Position numbers and translations under genes: made by a program. From the NCBI GenBank assembly GCA_029339195.1, contig JAPTJF010000014.1, forward strand, positions 124,001-188,000: a DNA stretch of 64,000 nt, in the 5' to 3' direction. Shown here piece by piece: positions 22,459 to 33,720 of this stretch. This DNA comes from Micractinium sp. NFX-FRZ. Lineage: Eukaryota > Chlorophyta > Trebouxiophyceae > Chlorellales > Chlorellaceae. The first letter of the stretch is position 1. Each line of letters starts with the position of its first letter. The notes under the pieces are model-generated. The model did no database searches. It was not told the DNA's origin and saw only the letters and a list, made by a program, of their open reading frames with translations.

Positions 22459-23247
22459 CCCATGATGCTGGGATGATGTCTCGTGTGCTTGCCATCTGAC
22501 CCTGAGGCAGAAGGCCTGCTGGGCTCCTTTTGGTGGTGCTGGCAGTAGGAGGCGGCAGGGGGAGGCTGTGGCACCACAAGGGACAGGCTGTGGCGCTGTG
22601 GAGCCAGCTACCAAACAGCTGTGTATGTTTTACTGTACGCTTTTTGACACGCCTTTTGACCACGCATGATTCAATAGTTGACTGGACCACACTGATCTCA
22701 TGGAACACTTTTGACTGGGTCTCCCGACTCGACGCTTTGTTACTGTAGCCTTACAAGCATTCACGGCAGCTCGCAGGCAGTGCGAGGGCCGGCCCCCTGG
22801 GAGGCAAACCAAGCTGCGGGCTGACATGCAACATGCGACATACACAGTGCGCAGGGAAAAGGGGGCAGAGCGTCAGTGGCGGGCTGTCGGCGCCGCCCTC
22901 GGCATGCCCAGCCGGGCGCCAGCCGCAGGCCGGAGCACTTCGGAAGGGCGGGCACGCAGTGCGAGCAGGGGCAAAAGCAGACGTGCAGGGGGGCAAGCTA
23001 GGAGATTCAGGAGAAAGAATGTGGGTGGGGTGGAAGCGTAGGCATGGGGGAGAGAGAAAGAGAGGCGCCTGAGCCAGGGCTCCGCCAGTGCTATGCAAGT
23101 GTCCAGCGCTCTTCAGAGCACCGCAGCAGCCTGGGGGGTTGAATGCACCGGCCTGCGCCTGCCAGCCAACAAGACAGCCGTCAATGGGACCTCTCAGCCC
23201 CCCAGGCCGCCGCCCGTCGGTCTCTGGCATGCACGCTCAGAGCCCCC
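22459..23247. other. Intergenic, convergent 3' flanks
   Basis: 789 bp between the AAE13-like stop (+) and the E2 stop (-). TTACA at 22751-22755 (TGTAA on the minus strand) is a candidate signal for E2. No credible gene was seen. Confidence 0.45.
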
Positions 23248-26200
23248 TCAAAGCAGCATGGTGGCCGGGTTTTCGAGGTAGCCGCGGAAGGCGGCCAGCC
23301 ACTGCGCCCCCACCGCGCCGTCCACCACGCGGTGGTCGCACGACAGCGTGCACGTCAGGTAGCTGCCCTCCTCAAAGCCGCCGCCCGCCGCCGGCACCAC
23401 GCGCGACTCGGTGGCTCCCACCGCCAGGATGCAGGCCTGTGAGGGGAGGGCGAGGGGTTGAGAAGAGGAGTGTGAGGTGTGAGAGGAGAGGGGGAGGGTA
23501 CCGCATGCGATGTGGTGGCTCCAACAGCCAGGATGCAGGCCTGTGAGGGGAGGAGAAAAGAGGCCTGCCGTGGGGGGGAGACGAGGGGTGGCGATGGTGG
23601 CACACTGCACCCCCTGAACATACACACCACCCCTTCCAAATCAATCACATGTCACCGCGTGCTGCCAGCAAAAACACGCCACACCAGCCCCCCCTCAATC
23701 AATCAAATGTTTTCAAACAACTCCATCCCACCGCATGTTGCCAGCAAAAACCCGCCACACCAGCTGCCCCTCACCTGCGGCGGGTTCACAATGGCGGCAA
23801 ACTGCGACACGCCAAACATGCCCAGGTTGGAGATGGTGAAGGTGCCGCCCGTGAACTCCTCGGGGCGCAGCTTGCCCTCCTTGGCCTGGCGGGCACACAA
23901 AGCAGATGGTGTGTGGGGGGTAGGGCAGGTGTTAGGATGGAGGTGCTGAACGTGCTGGTGACGATGAGTGGATTGCACGCGGTTGGGGTGCACACACAAG
24001 CAGGAGCGGTTGCAGACTACACAGCAGGACAGGCAGGCGAGAGGGGGAGCGAGGCCAGGGGGGTTGCAGGCGGGGCAAGGGGGGCGCAAGGCGCAGGGTG
24101 CCAGCCAGTGTGGCCCCTCCCTCCTAGCTGGCCCTGTGCTCCCTCACTCACCCGTCCCGCCATCTCCTTGACCTCCGCTGCAATGGCTGCCAGCCCCTTG
24201 CGGTCTGCATCCTTCACGATCGGCACCATCAGCCCCAGCGGCGTCTGCTGGGCAAATCGGGGCAAAACACGAGTACATCAGGGCAGCGCAGGGTTGTGAC
24301 CGTGGCATTGGTGAGGAGGCGGGTACGCCCTGCATAACAGGCAGGCATTGCCAGGCCCAGCGGAGCCTGCAGGTGGGCAGGCAAGGCGGGCAAGTGTGGC
24401 GAGGAGGGGGCAGTGTGCTGCACCACATCTGTTGCTGCCTCCTTCATGCCAGCCTGCCCCGGCTGCGCCTGGCCCCACCCACCCTCCTGGGCGTCTCTCC
24501 CCGGCTTGAACCTGCAAAACTACGCGCACGTGGCAGTGCCCCTCCCACGCCGCAACGTGCCAACCAGCGGCAACCGCTCTTCTGCCAAGCACGCCAACAC
24601 GAAACACGAACGCATGCACCGCCAAGTTGCAGTCAGCGCTGCGGCACTGGCGGGTGAATGCTCTCACTGCCACCACACTCCTACAACTTGCATACCTACC
24701 CCTAGAAACCACCCCAACCTCCCACCTGCACTGCCACGCTGCAGTCGACGTTGTGGTACTGGCGGATGAACTCGGGGTGCCAGCTGGCATTCACCTCTGG
24801 CACCTTGCGCAGCGCCAGCGCAGAGGCCTGCCGAGGGGGCGAGGGCAGGCGGCGGGAGGCAGGTGGCGGGGGTGGGTCAGGGGCAGGAGTGAGGGCGACA
24901 GTGGGAGGCGAGAGGGTGGGAGGAGGAGCATGCATTGCAACTCCCAGCCTTCTCTGCCTTCCTACTCTCTTCTTACAGCCCCGATCATTGCAACTGACCC
25001 TATCCTCCTTCCTCCACCCAATCCCCTGCCATGCATACACCCTGATGACAAAATCGTTGAATGGTGGGGCCTAGGTAAAACGCATCAAAAACACTCTGCC
25101 TTGAGATGCTACTCCCTAGAGCCACCCAGCCCAGCCCAGCCCACCTTGATGACAAAGTCGTTGAGAGACAGCTTGCCGCCGCTGCTGGACGCCAGCGTCT
25201 CGTTCAGCTGTTGCCTGCACCAGCCAGAGGAAACGGGGAAGGGGCCAGGGGTCCAAGGGGAGTCAGGGCAGGGCAGGGGCACACGATGCAAACACACCCG
25301 CCTGCCTGCCCGCCTGCCTGCCTGCCTGCCTGTGAGCCCCGCATTGCTTGCTTGCATCACCCTGCCGCCTGCCCCGTCCCCTCCTCCTCCCTGCCCAACC
25401 TGCCCAACCTGGCCCCACGCGCACTGCCCTGCCGCCCACCTGAAGCGCTGCAGCGCGTCCACGCGTGCCGACACTGTGAGGTAGTAGTGTGGGATCTGCT
25501 GCTTGCTTTCCACCAGGCGGCGGGCGGTGACCTTGCGGATCTGGGTGTTGGGGATGTCCGTGAAGGAGGCATACGTGTCTGCTGCGCCCGGGGCGGCAGC
25601 ATAGGCGCCAGCTGGCGCCGCGCCGCCAGACGCAATCAGCTGCTGCACGTCGGCGGCCACGAGGCGGCCGCCGGGGCCGCTGCCCGGCGCGCCCGCCAGG
25701 CTGACGCCTGCCTCAGCGGCCAGCTTGCGAGCATAGGGGCTAGCCACGACGCGGCCGCCAGGGGCGGGCGCAGCTGCGGGGCGTGCCGCCGCGCTGGGCG
25801 CCGCCGCCGGCGCGGCGGGCGGCGGCGTGGCGGGCGCTGCAGGCGCCGCGGCCTCGGCCGCCGGCGCAGCGGGGGCGGCGCCGCCCGCGGCGTCGGCGGC
25901 GGTGTAGTTGGCAAAGGCGGGGACTGCGTCTGCTGAGTCGGCGATGACCAGCACGGGCGTGCCGACCTCGATGTTGGAGGAGCCCGCTGGCATCAGGATC
26001 TTGGCGATGTATCCGTCATCCTGGGCCTCCCAATCCATGGTGGCCTGCAGCAGGATGGGGGGGCGGGTGGGGGTAAAGCCAGGTGGCGGTGGCTGAGTGC
26101 GGGATGCCAGCCGCCAAGCGAGCGGGGGGAGGGGCAGGGCAGGGCACTAGGGCAACAGGCGTGAGGCCGCCACTTCATGGTGTCTTGCAATGCACAGTGT

Positions 26201-28459
26201 TCCCGCCAGTGCCTTCTAATGCAATGCACAACGTGCGCATGAGCAGTGCGACTCGCCCTTAGTGCACATGCTGCCCCGCCGTGTCCTGTGCACGCGCGAT
26301 GCCTCCACCTGGCACTGCCCCAGTAGTCCCCTGCATTCTATGCTGGCACCCCTGTCCATACAACTCGACACTGCCATCCCATGACGTGATGCGCCCTGCC
26401 TGTGTACCTCCCTGTTGTGCAGAACATAAGAACAACCAAACTCTTGCCCCTCCTGCCCACCTTGTCGGTCTCCACCTCCGCCAGGATGTCGCCGGCCGCC
26501 ACCTCATCACCCTCCTTCTTCTTCCACCCCAGAATGTTGCCCTGCAGTGCACAGCGGGTAGGCCAGGAGGGCAGGCAGTTGAGTGGCTCAGCATGCAAGC
26601 GAGCAGACGGGGCAGCATGCACACCTGGCATGGCAGCATGCTGGCAAGTGAGTGCACCATTGCCATGCCCACATGCACCCCCAGCAACCCTACCTCCCAA
26701 CCTGCCTGCCGTCACATACCTCGCACATCCCACCCCCAGCACCCTGCTCTCCCCCTGCTGCCCCCACACCCACAGCACCCGACTGCGGCCATGGCACCGC
26801 CCACTGCCTGCTGCCCTTACCAAAGGCGCCTGCCTGCCACCGTTGCCCGCCTGCCCCAGCGCACACGACATCCCACCCCTCTCACTACCCTTTAAACCCA
26901 CCTGGTTCATTGTGGGAGACAGCGAGGGCATGGCCAGCAGCTGGTGCGGCGGGAAGGAGCCGCCGCTGGGGGCGGCCGCCGGCGCAGCGGGCGCAGGCGC
27001 CGCCGCTGCCGCGGGCGCGGTGCCAGCAGCTGCTCCCGCCCCCGGGGTGTACCCCTTGAAGGCTGCCACGTCACCCTCCTCCTCCACAAGCAGCGCCACG
27101 GCGGTGCCCACCTGCACAGGTGGCGCAGGTGCAGGACACATAGGTGCTTGTATGCGTGAGCATGCATGCGCGGCACACCCTCCTTACAGCATCGCAGCGC
27201 CCCCGGCTGTTCTGTGCGCCTTCTGGCGCGCCTCTACCTGTCTCGATCTGGCTCTACTCCCCCACCCGCCCCGCCCCACCCCGCCCCGCCCGCCCACCTG
27301 GATGTTCTGCGTGCCCTCCGGCACCAGAATCTTGGCCAGGAAACCCTCCTCCTGAGCCTCCCACTCAATGGTGGCCTGCAGCAGGGCGGCGGCAAAGCGT
27401 GCAGGCCACGGTGGCGGCTCAGCATGCTGTGTGGCACGCTGTGTGGCACAGCATGCCGGGCAGGCAGGGCATCACAGCAATCCACTGGCAAATGCATGGT
27501 GCTGAGCCATCTTGCAACGCTGTCGCTGGCTCTTTGCTGCTGCGCCAGGGCCTGCCTCCAACTCGCACAGAAGTGACTACCGCCTGTCCCCTGCACTGCC
27601 ATGTGCCTGCCCCGCTCTTTTCCACGCTTTGTCACACAGTAAAAAGCTGCCCCCGCGACACTCGCCGGCCTCCGCCTCGGGCAGACAGGCCCCACCTCCC
27701 CGCCTGTTGTGTTGGCGTCGTGCCCGCCCTCCTTCCAAGCTGCCGCACGCACTCCCCCCCACCCGCCCCCCGCCACCCCGCCCACCTTGTCGGTCTCCAC
27801 CTCGCACAGGATGTCCCCCGGCTGCACCGAGTCCCCCTCCTTCTTCTTCCACGTCACAATGTTGCCCGAGTTCATGGTCGGGGACAGGGAGGGCATGGCC
27901 AGCTCCTGCGGGGGGGCCAAGGAAGAGGGGACAGAGGTCAACCATGTACAAATTCCTGATTCTGGATACACCATGAGAGGTTTATACTCACGAGTGGATG
28001 TGTTGAGTTCTGTTGATTCAAGTTGGAGCCGTGGCAGGGGTGCCAGCAGGGCAAGATGGGCGGGCAGGCATTTCGGCAGGCTGCCAGGCACATGCCTGCA
28101 TGTGCGCTTTGCCTTGGTCATACCGCGCAGCTGCATGCGTGCGCTGCAGGTGAGCAGAGCTTGTGCAGCAGCACAACACAGCGCAGGCAGCGCACCTGGT
28201 GTGCTGGCAGGTCGGCGGCAGCGGCGGCATACTGACGCAGCACCACCAGGCTCAGCAGGGTCGAGTGGTTCAGCTGCTGGGCGCTGCGCAGCGGCAGCGC
28301 ACTGCTCCCGCCCAACACGCAACCTGTGGTCTGGCTGAGCGCACGGGTGCACTGCAGCGCGGACGCCCGCGGCGCGGCAGCAGCTCCGCCCTGCTCCGCC
28401 GCCGCCAGGCCGCGCAGCAGGCGGGCGCCGAAGCGCGGCAGCTTCTGCCTGAGCGACAT
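23248..28459 (-). CDS. DLAT: Pyruvate dehydrogenase E2 (dihydrolipoamide acetyltransferase), two lipoyl domains
   Basis: Eleven minus-strand exons encode 640 residues: 28459-28196, 27905-27786, 27375-27298, 27111-26902, 26541-26461, 26044-25440, 25214-25145, 24827-24726, 24244-24152, 23885-23775 and 23436-23248. E2 transfers acetyl groups from lipoate to CoA in the pyruvate dehydrogenase complex. An Arg-rich presequence ([15 protein letters not shown]) points to the mitochondrion. Two lipoyl domains follow, each with a lipoyl Lys in VETDKAT, split at the same place by an intron. Then come Ala/Pro linkers, the E3-binding domain ([18 protein letters not shown]...) and the catalytic domain ending in [16 protein letters not shown] with the active His. 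The lipoyl domains begin with MPSLSPTMN, typical of PDC rather than oxoglutarate E2. The exon 9 acceptor is a CAGCAG tandem. Confidence 0.94.
23515..23552 (-). repeat. Echo of E2 exon 11 acceptor edge
   Basis: 38 bases copy 23411-23448, the 5' edge of the last E2 exon with its acceptor, 104 bp upstream in transcript sense, with only a few mismatches. Confidence 0.8.
23655..23765. repeat. Tandem repeat in E2 intron 10
   Basis: A GCCAGCAAAAAC(A/C)CGCCACAC block occurs twice (about 23666 and 23740), each preceded by a similar CACCGC(G/A)TG(C/T)T. Confidence 0.65.
24620..24658 (-). repeat. Echo of E2 exon 8 donor edge
   Basis: Positions 24620-24658 resemble 24732-24770 (last codons of exon 8), offset 112 bp inside intron 8. 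Confidence 0.65.
25039..25061 (-). repeat. Echo of E2 exon 7 donor edge
   Basis: CCTGATGACAAAATCGTTGA copies CTTGATGACAAAGTCGTTGA at the exon 7 end (25143-25165), offset 104 bp. Confidence 0.75.
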
Positions 28460-28918
28460 ACCCCCCGGTCTCCGCTGCTGTCGGCAGGTGCCGCCTTGGA
28501 AGGTGCAGCTGCAGCGGGGGGTCCAAGCGGCAAGCCGGGTCAGCTAAGAGCGAAGGGCAGGCGACCAGCGGATCCCTGCACCCCCACAATCGCCTTGAAC
28601 GACATGCTAGTAGCCCACAAGGGCGGGTGACCCCAGCATGGTGGCTCACCGCAGCTGCCCACAGAGCCCTTCCCCGCCGGCGTTGCTGGCTAGCACTGGG
28701 GATGCTCCAATTGAGAGCTCCCTGTCGCCAGAGCAATCCGATCACGTGCAGCTGCTCGTAGGAAGCCCTACCGGGCGGCTGGTGACCTGGTCTGCAGGTC
28801 GCCTTTCTACCGCGCAAAAAAACTGTGGGAGGCTCAAACAAGCCCCATCGCAATCGCTGACGGCCATCGCCTGCCAGATCGGTTGGTTGGCTCAAGGGAC
28901 AGGTCGTCAGGAGTGAAA
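28460..28918. promoter_or_regulatory. Divergent promoter region, E2 / carbamoyl-phosphate synthase
   Basis: 459 bp separate the two divergent start codons, so both promoters and 5' UTRs must fit here. No motif was identified with confidence. Confidence 0.55.
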
Positions 28919-31900
28919 ATGGCGGCTGCTGCTGCCTCCCTCAATGCCCTAGCGGGTCCCAACACTCGGCAACAGGCGGCGCCCCTCCGGCAGTCTAGCT
29001 TCTATGGCAGCAGCGTGGCTTCGTGCTCCTACCGACCGCAGTTGTCGCTGCGCTGCCATTCCCGCCAGTCACGGCGCCTGCATGCTGTTGGCGTCTATGC
29101 CAGCGTCAAGGCGCCGTGGGAGGGGACTCCCTCCGCCAGGTAGGGTGCTTGGGAGCGCGCTTCGGGCCGTAGTAGGTCGGAGAGCTGTGGGTGCAGGGGC
29201 ACCCCACGCGCCGCCAGCGCCGCCAGCCTGGGCTCACCGCCAGCGATCCCTTCACGCCCCCTGCAGGCTAGTGCTGTCGGACGGCTCCGTCTGGCACGGC
29301 TCCGCCTTTGGGTACACCGGCACCGAGGGTGCGCTCCGGCTTGTTGGGTGCTGCGCTGTACGACCTCTCAACTGCTGCACCCAGCCCAGCCGCCGCCGCA
29401 GCTGCCTGGTGGTCCCACCTAGGGTTCTGGCCGTCCCGCCTGCCCACACCGCTCACCCCCTCAACCCCTGTCCCTGCCGTCTGCAGTGGGTGAGGTGGTG
29501 TTCAACACCTCCCTCACCGGGTACCAGGAGATCCTCACAGATCCCTCCTACAAGGGCCAGTTTGTGGTGTTCACGTACCCACACATCGGCAACGTGGGCA
29601 TCAACCCCGGTGAGGCCAGCCAGCAGGAGCTCATGCTGTGTTTTCGTGTGTGTATGTGTGGTTGTTGTGTAAAGAGCGGAGAGGGCTGCGCCTGTTTGGT
29701 GTACACCTGGGCTGGGCTGTTGCAGCACCCACGACCGGCTTCGTGGGCATTCGCTCGGCAAGCAGGAGGGGCAGCAGGAGCCGTGCGGCAAGAAGCAGTC
29801 GTGCTGATTTGGGTTGCGCTGTGGCGGCGCTGCTGCCGGCGTGCACCCCACATGCCGCCGCGTCCACCGCACGCAACCTCCCACCCCGCTCCTGCCCTGC
29901 CCCATGTCTGCACTGCGTGGGTAGGGAGCATCTGCCACCTGCCCATGCCTCCCCACCTCACCTCGCTCTCCCCACCGCTGACCATTTCACACCCCACGTC
30001 ACCCCCCAACTTTCTGGCCCTCAGAGGACATGGAGTCGGAGAAGGTGCACCTGGGCGGCGTCATTGTGCGCGACCTGTCCTGCAAGGTGTCCAACTACCG
30101 CGCCAACATCACGCTGGACGAGTACCTGAAGCAGCAGAAGGTGGGGAGGGGCTGCCGCCCAGTGCGCCGCAGGTGGCGGGGCGGGGTGGGGCGAGTGGGT
30201 TGGCGAGCAGGGTGGCGGTACGCGCCAGCGGGGCGCTGGACGGAGCGCCTGAAGGGGAGCTTCAGGTGCGTGGCATGGCGGGGGTGGGTGCACACGCGTG
30301 TACCCTTGGGTGGTGGTGGTGGCCCCGAGGCAGCAGAAGGTGGGGGCCAGCGGATGCGCATGCATGCAGAGGCGTTTGCATGCAGATGCACCTGCATATG
30401 CATGCATGTTGGAACACAGTGTGCTGGGCCAGGGGCTCAAGCAGAAGGAAGGCTTGGTAGCCACGGGGTTGGAGGAGCTGGTGGGCAGGTGGGCAGCACA
30501 GGCGTGCCTAGGAACAAGTGGTGGCGACAAGGGCAGCCCGTGTCTAGCAGCAGCTGGGCGGAAATTGAGGAGCACAGAGCGTGCAGGGGACCAAAGCGTG
30601 CCGGCCATGCCTGGCAGGGTCACCGGCCGGCACTTTCCCAGCGCTGCCTGCCCGCCTGCCCGACCATGGGCATCACCCATCGCTGGTGTCGGCACGCATG
30701 CCATCCCACGCCGCCGCCTCTTCCAGCCTTCCCTGCCTGCCTGCCTGCCTGCCTGCTCACCAGACGCTCGTCCATGCGCCCGTGCCCCTCGCCCCCAGGT
30801 GATGGGCATTGCTGACGTGGACACGCGCGCCATCACGCGCCGCCTGCGTGTGGACGGATGCCTCAACGGCGCCATCTGCACAGACGCCTCCATCCCCGGT
30901 GAGCCGCCCTGCTGCCCCTGCTGCCCCTGCCGCCCCTTCCACCCCGGTGGGCACTGCTCGAGTTGGAAGGCGATGAAGCCGAGACGGTCACCTCTGACGC
31001 GTGCTGCCCCTCCTGCCCTGCGTACTGCCACTCTCCCTCCCTTCCTTCACAAGCGCCCCCTCCCCCTGCTGCTCCTCCCCCCTGCCTCAGACGAGGAGCT
31101 GCTGGCCATGACCAAGTCGTGGACGATTGTGGGCAAGGACCTGATCAAGGAGGTGACGTGCAGCGAGCCATATGAGTGGAAGGACCCCACCGGGGCGGAG
31201 TGGGAGTTTGCGCCCGCGGGTGAGTGGCAGCAAGGTGCCATTGCCCAACTAAGTTCGGGTTGCAGTGCTAGTCGTCTGTGCCCAAAGCTGGAGGGGCGGC
31301 GCGGAAGTGGGTGGGTGCGTGAGGGAGTGTGCTGTGCCGTGCCTGCTTAGCCCCACTGGGGCGGAGTGGGAGTTTGCGCCCGCGGGTGAGTGGGAGCAGG
31401 AGTGGGCGGTTTGATGCTGCGAGTGGTGTGTGTGTGTATCTGGCCGGCTGCACTGCGCTTTTGGCCAGCACGCACTGCTGTGCCGTCTTTAATCGCTGCG
31501 CTGCACGCTGCGTGTGCTGCAGCCGCTTCCGCACACAGCCACCCCCACCCCAGCTGCACGCCCGCTCAAACAAAGCCTCCCCTGCCCCCGCCTCCTCCCC
31601 CTGCCTGCCCCCTCCTGCAGCCATGGCCAGCAATGGCGCCAAGCCCCTCAAGGTTGTGGCCTACGACTACGGCATCAAGCACAACATCCTGCGCCGCCTC
31701 GTCTCATTCGGCTGCCAGGTCTGCTGCTGCTGCGGCCTTGCTCTGCTCTGCTTTGCTCTGGCCGTGTCCTTTTGGCTGCCAGGTCTGCTGCGGCTCTGCC
31801 CTGCTCGGTATCATACTTATTCCTCTTCTGCCAGGGTCAGTGTGTCCTGCCTGCCGACTACCCGGCCGCACACGCCGGTCTCTCCTGCCCTTCTCACATA

Positions 31901-33414
31901 TTTGATGTCCTCCCTCTGTTGTTGTGCCCCGCCCGCCAGGTCACCGTGGTGCCCGCCGATTACCCCGCCGACAAGGTGCTGGCCATGGACCCCGACGGAG
32001 TCTTCTTCTCAAACGGACCCGTGAGTGGGGGCCTGGCCAGCTGCGCATGCATGCTCAGTGTGCTCCCATGCCACCATGGAGTTTGAGTGCGGGGCAGTGG
32101 GTGGTGGCAAGGTGCCGCCTGCTGGGCCCGCCTCGCATCATCTCTTCCTGCTGCCGCGCTGTGCATGCGCTGACCGACCATCATTCAGTCGGTCGCTCGC
32201 TCACTGCCTGGCCCCCTGCCCCCACCCACCCTGCCCTTCTACCTGTGCAGGGCGACCCGTCGGCGGTGCCGTACGCGGTTGAGAACGCCAAGCAGATTCT
32301 GGGGAAGAAGCCGGTGTTTGGTATCTGCATGGGGCACCAGGTGCTGGGGCAGGCGTTTGGCGGCAAGACCTTCAAGCTCAAGTTTGGGCACCACGGCGGC
32401 AACCACCCGCTGCGGTACACGCCCACCGGTACGTGGGCGGGGCGAGTGTGCAAGTGTGTGTGTGTGTGTGTGTGTTTGTGTGTGTGTGTTGGACCCACCA
32501 CAGCGGCAACCCAACCCCCGCATAGAGGTCAGTGCGCGGCACCACAACTGGCCCTCCTCCCTCTCACATCCCGACACCCCTTCTTCCACACCACTTCCGC
32601 AGGCCGCATCGAGATCAGCGCGCAGAACCACAACTTTGCTGTGGACCCCACCACCCTGCCCGGGGAGGTCGAGGTGCGCGGGTGGGCCAATGACTCGGGG
32701 TGGCTGCCGCAGGGCGGCCGCCCTCGCCGCACAGTCCGCAGCGGCGCCGCACACGCCACGCACTGGCCTCCCTGCGACGCCCCTCGTTGCCACCTGCCTT
32801 ATCGCTGTGTGTCACCTTGCTTGCGTCCATCCCACCCTGCGCACCCCACCCACCAACCGACCGCGCCTTCCCCTTCCTGCTCCCCAACATGCGCCAGCCT
32901 GCACTGCCTCTCACCTGGCTCGCCCTCAAAACTGTGGCCCGATGCGCTTGCCGCCAACCCTGCACCCCACCACATCGACCTCACACCGCAACCCTCTCTG
33001 TGTGTCACCAACTCACTATCCACCCCGCTCCCTCCCCCTCAGGTGAGCCTCATCAACCTGAACGACGGCACGTGCGCGGGCATGATCCACCCCGGCCTGC
33101 GCGCAATGACGGTGCAGAGCCACCCAGAGGCCTCCCCCGGACCCCACGACAGCGACGTCGCCTTCTCGCAGGAAAGCACAGAGGGGGCTTATGAGGCTGT
33201 GCTGGTGCTGGGGTGGCGCCGGGCAAGGAGAGCACTGGCAGTATTGCGGGGAGCGGGAAATGCGGCCTTCCGGCTGCCGCCAACGACCGCCGGTGCTGCC
33301 TCAGAGTGTTACCTTCCTTGCCTGCCCGGTGCTCACACACTGTGTGCTTGCCCTGCCCCCGCGCTGCTGCAGTTTGTGGACTGGCTCAAGGCGGAGCAGG
33401 CTTCCAAGGCATGA
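28919..33414 (+). CDS. carA: Carbamoyl-phosphate synthase small (glutaminase) subunit, plastid type
   Basis: Twelve exons encode about 458 residues: 28919-29139, 29267-29328, 29487-29609, 30025-30140, 30799-30898, 31091-31219, 31621-31718, 31940-32020, 32251-32428, 32603-32673, 33043-33198 and 33373-33414. The subunit hydrolyses glutamine to supply ammonia for carbamoyl phosphate, feeding arginine and pyrimidine synthesis. The first about 70 residues ([13 protein letters not shown]..., Ser/Arg-rich) look like a chloroplast transit peptide. The CarA core follows: [72 protein letters not shown], and the glutaminase nucleophile GICMGHQ, then [16 protein letters not shown]. The donor of exon 11 is uncertain: GT at 33199 keeps phase, but a donor after HDSD is possible. 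Confidence 0.92.
31351..31391 (+). repeat. Echo of carA exon 6 donor edge
   Basis: CCCACTGGGGCGGAGTGGGA and the following donor region copy 31184-31224 almost exactly, offset 167 bp in intron 6, including a second GTGAGTGG donor. Confidence 0.85.
31772..31870 (+). repeat. Echoes of carA exon 7 donor and exon 8 acceptor edges
   Basis: GGCTGCCAGGTCTGCTG at 31774 copies the exon 7 end at 31710. CCAGGGTCAGTGTGTCCTGC at 31831 with the following CTGCCGACTACCC resembles the exon 8 start at 31936. Confidence 0.65.
32456..32490. repeat. (TG)n microsatellite in carA intron 9
   Basis: A near-perfect TG dinucleotide run lies in the intron just after the exon 9 donor. Confidence 0.9.
32519..32549 (+). 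repeat. Echo of carA exon 10 acceptor edge
   Basis: CGCATAGAGGTCAGTGCGCG followed by GCACCACAAC resembles the exon 10 start at 32605, offset 86 bp. The copy has acquired an in-frame TAG. Confidence 0.7.
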
Positions 33415-33720
33415 AGAGCTCATCCCAAGCGTGCGTGCTATGAAGTCGACGAGAGCCGGCGCCCGCCACTGTATGCCGCGCCACCCTTTGATACACAACA
33501 GAGACCACTGTGACTTGTTATTCCCCTGTTTCCCTCCTCCTCCCCCTGTGCTCCCCCTTGATTCCTGCTCCCTCTCTTGTAAGCCTGACTGACCTAGAGG
33601 ATTCAGTGAGTGTGTGGTGGTTGTGTGGTAGGGAGTCATCGATGATGTGAGCTGGCAGGGTTTAGACGACGGGACCAGGGGTGTCCTGTGCCTTTGCCTT
33701 TACCCCGTCTGCCACCTGTG
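33415..33720. other. Intergenic
   Basis: About 300 bp between the carA stop and the probable APX start on the same strand. It contains TGTAA at 33578-33582, and nothing else was recognised. Confidence 0.45.
33578..33582 (+). terminator. TGTAA polyadenylation signal candidate
   Basis: TGTAA lies 164 bases after the carA stop codon. Confidence 0.45.

Noticed and set aside
22751..23230. Minus-strand ORF downstream of E2
   Set aside because: Low-complexity Pro/Ser sequence in a convergent 3' region with no motif; the E2 stop at 23248 is clear.
27234..28895. 553-codon minus-strand ORF across the start of the E2 gene
   Set aside because: It reads through the E2 introns and through the promoter. 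Only the lipoyl exon inside it is real, and conserved E2 joins require splicing.
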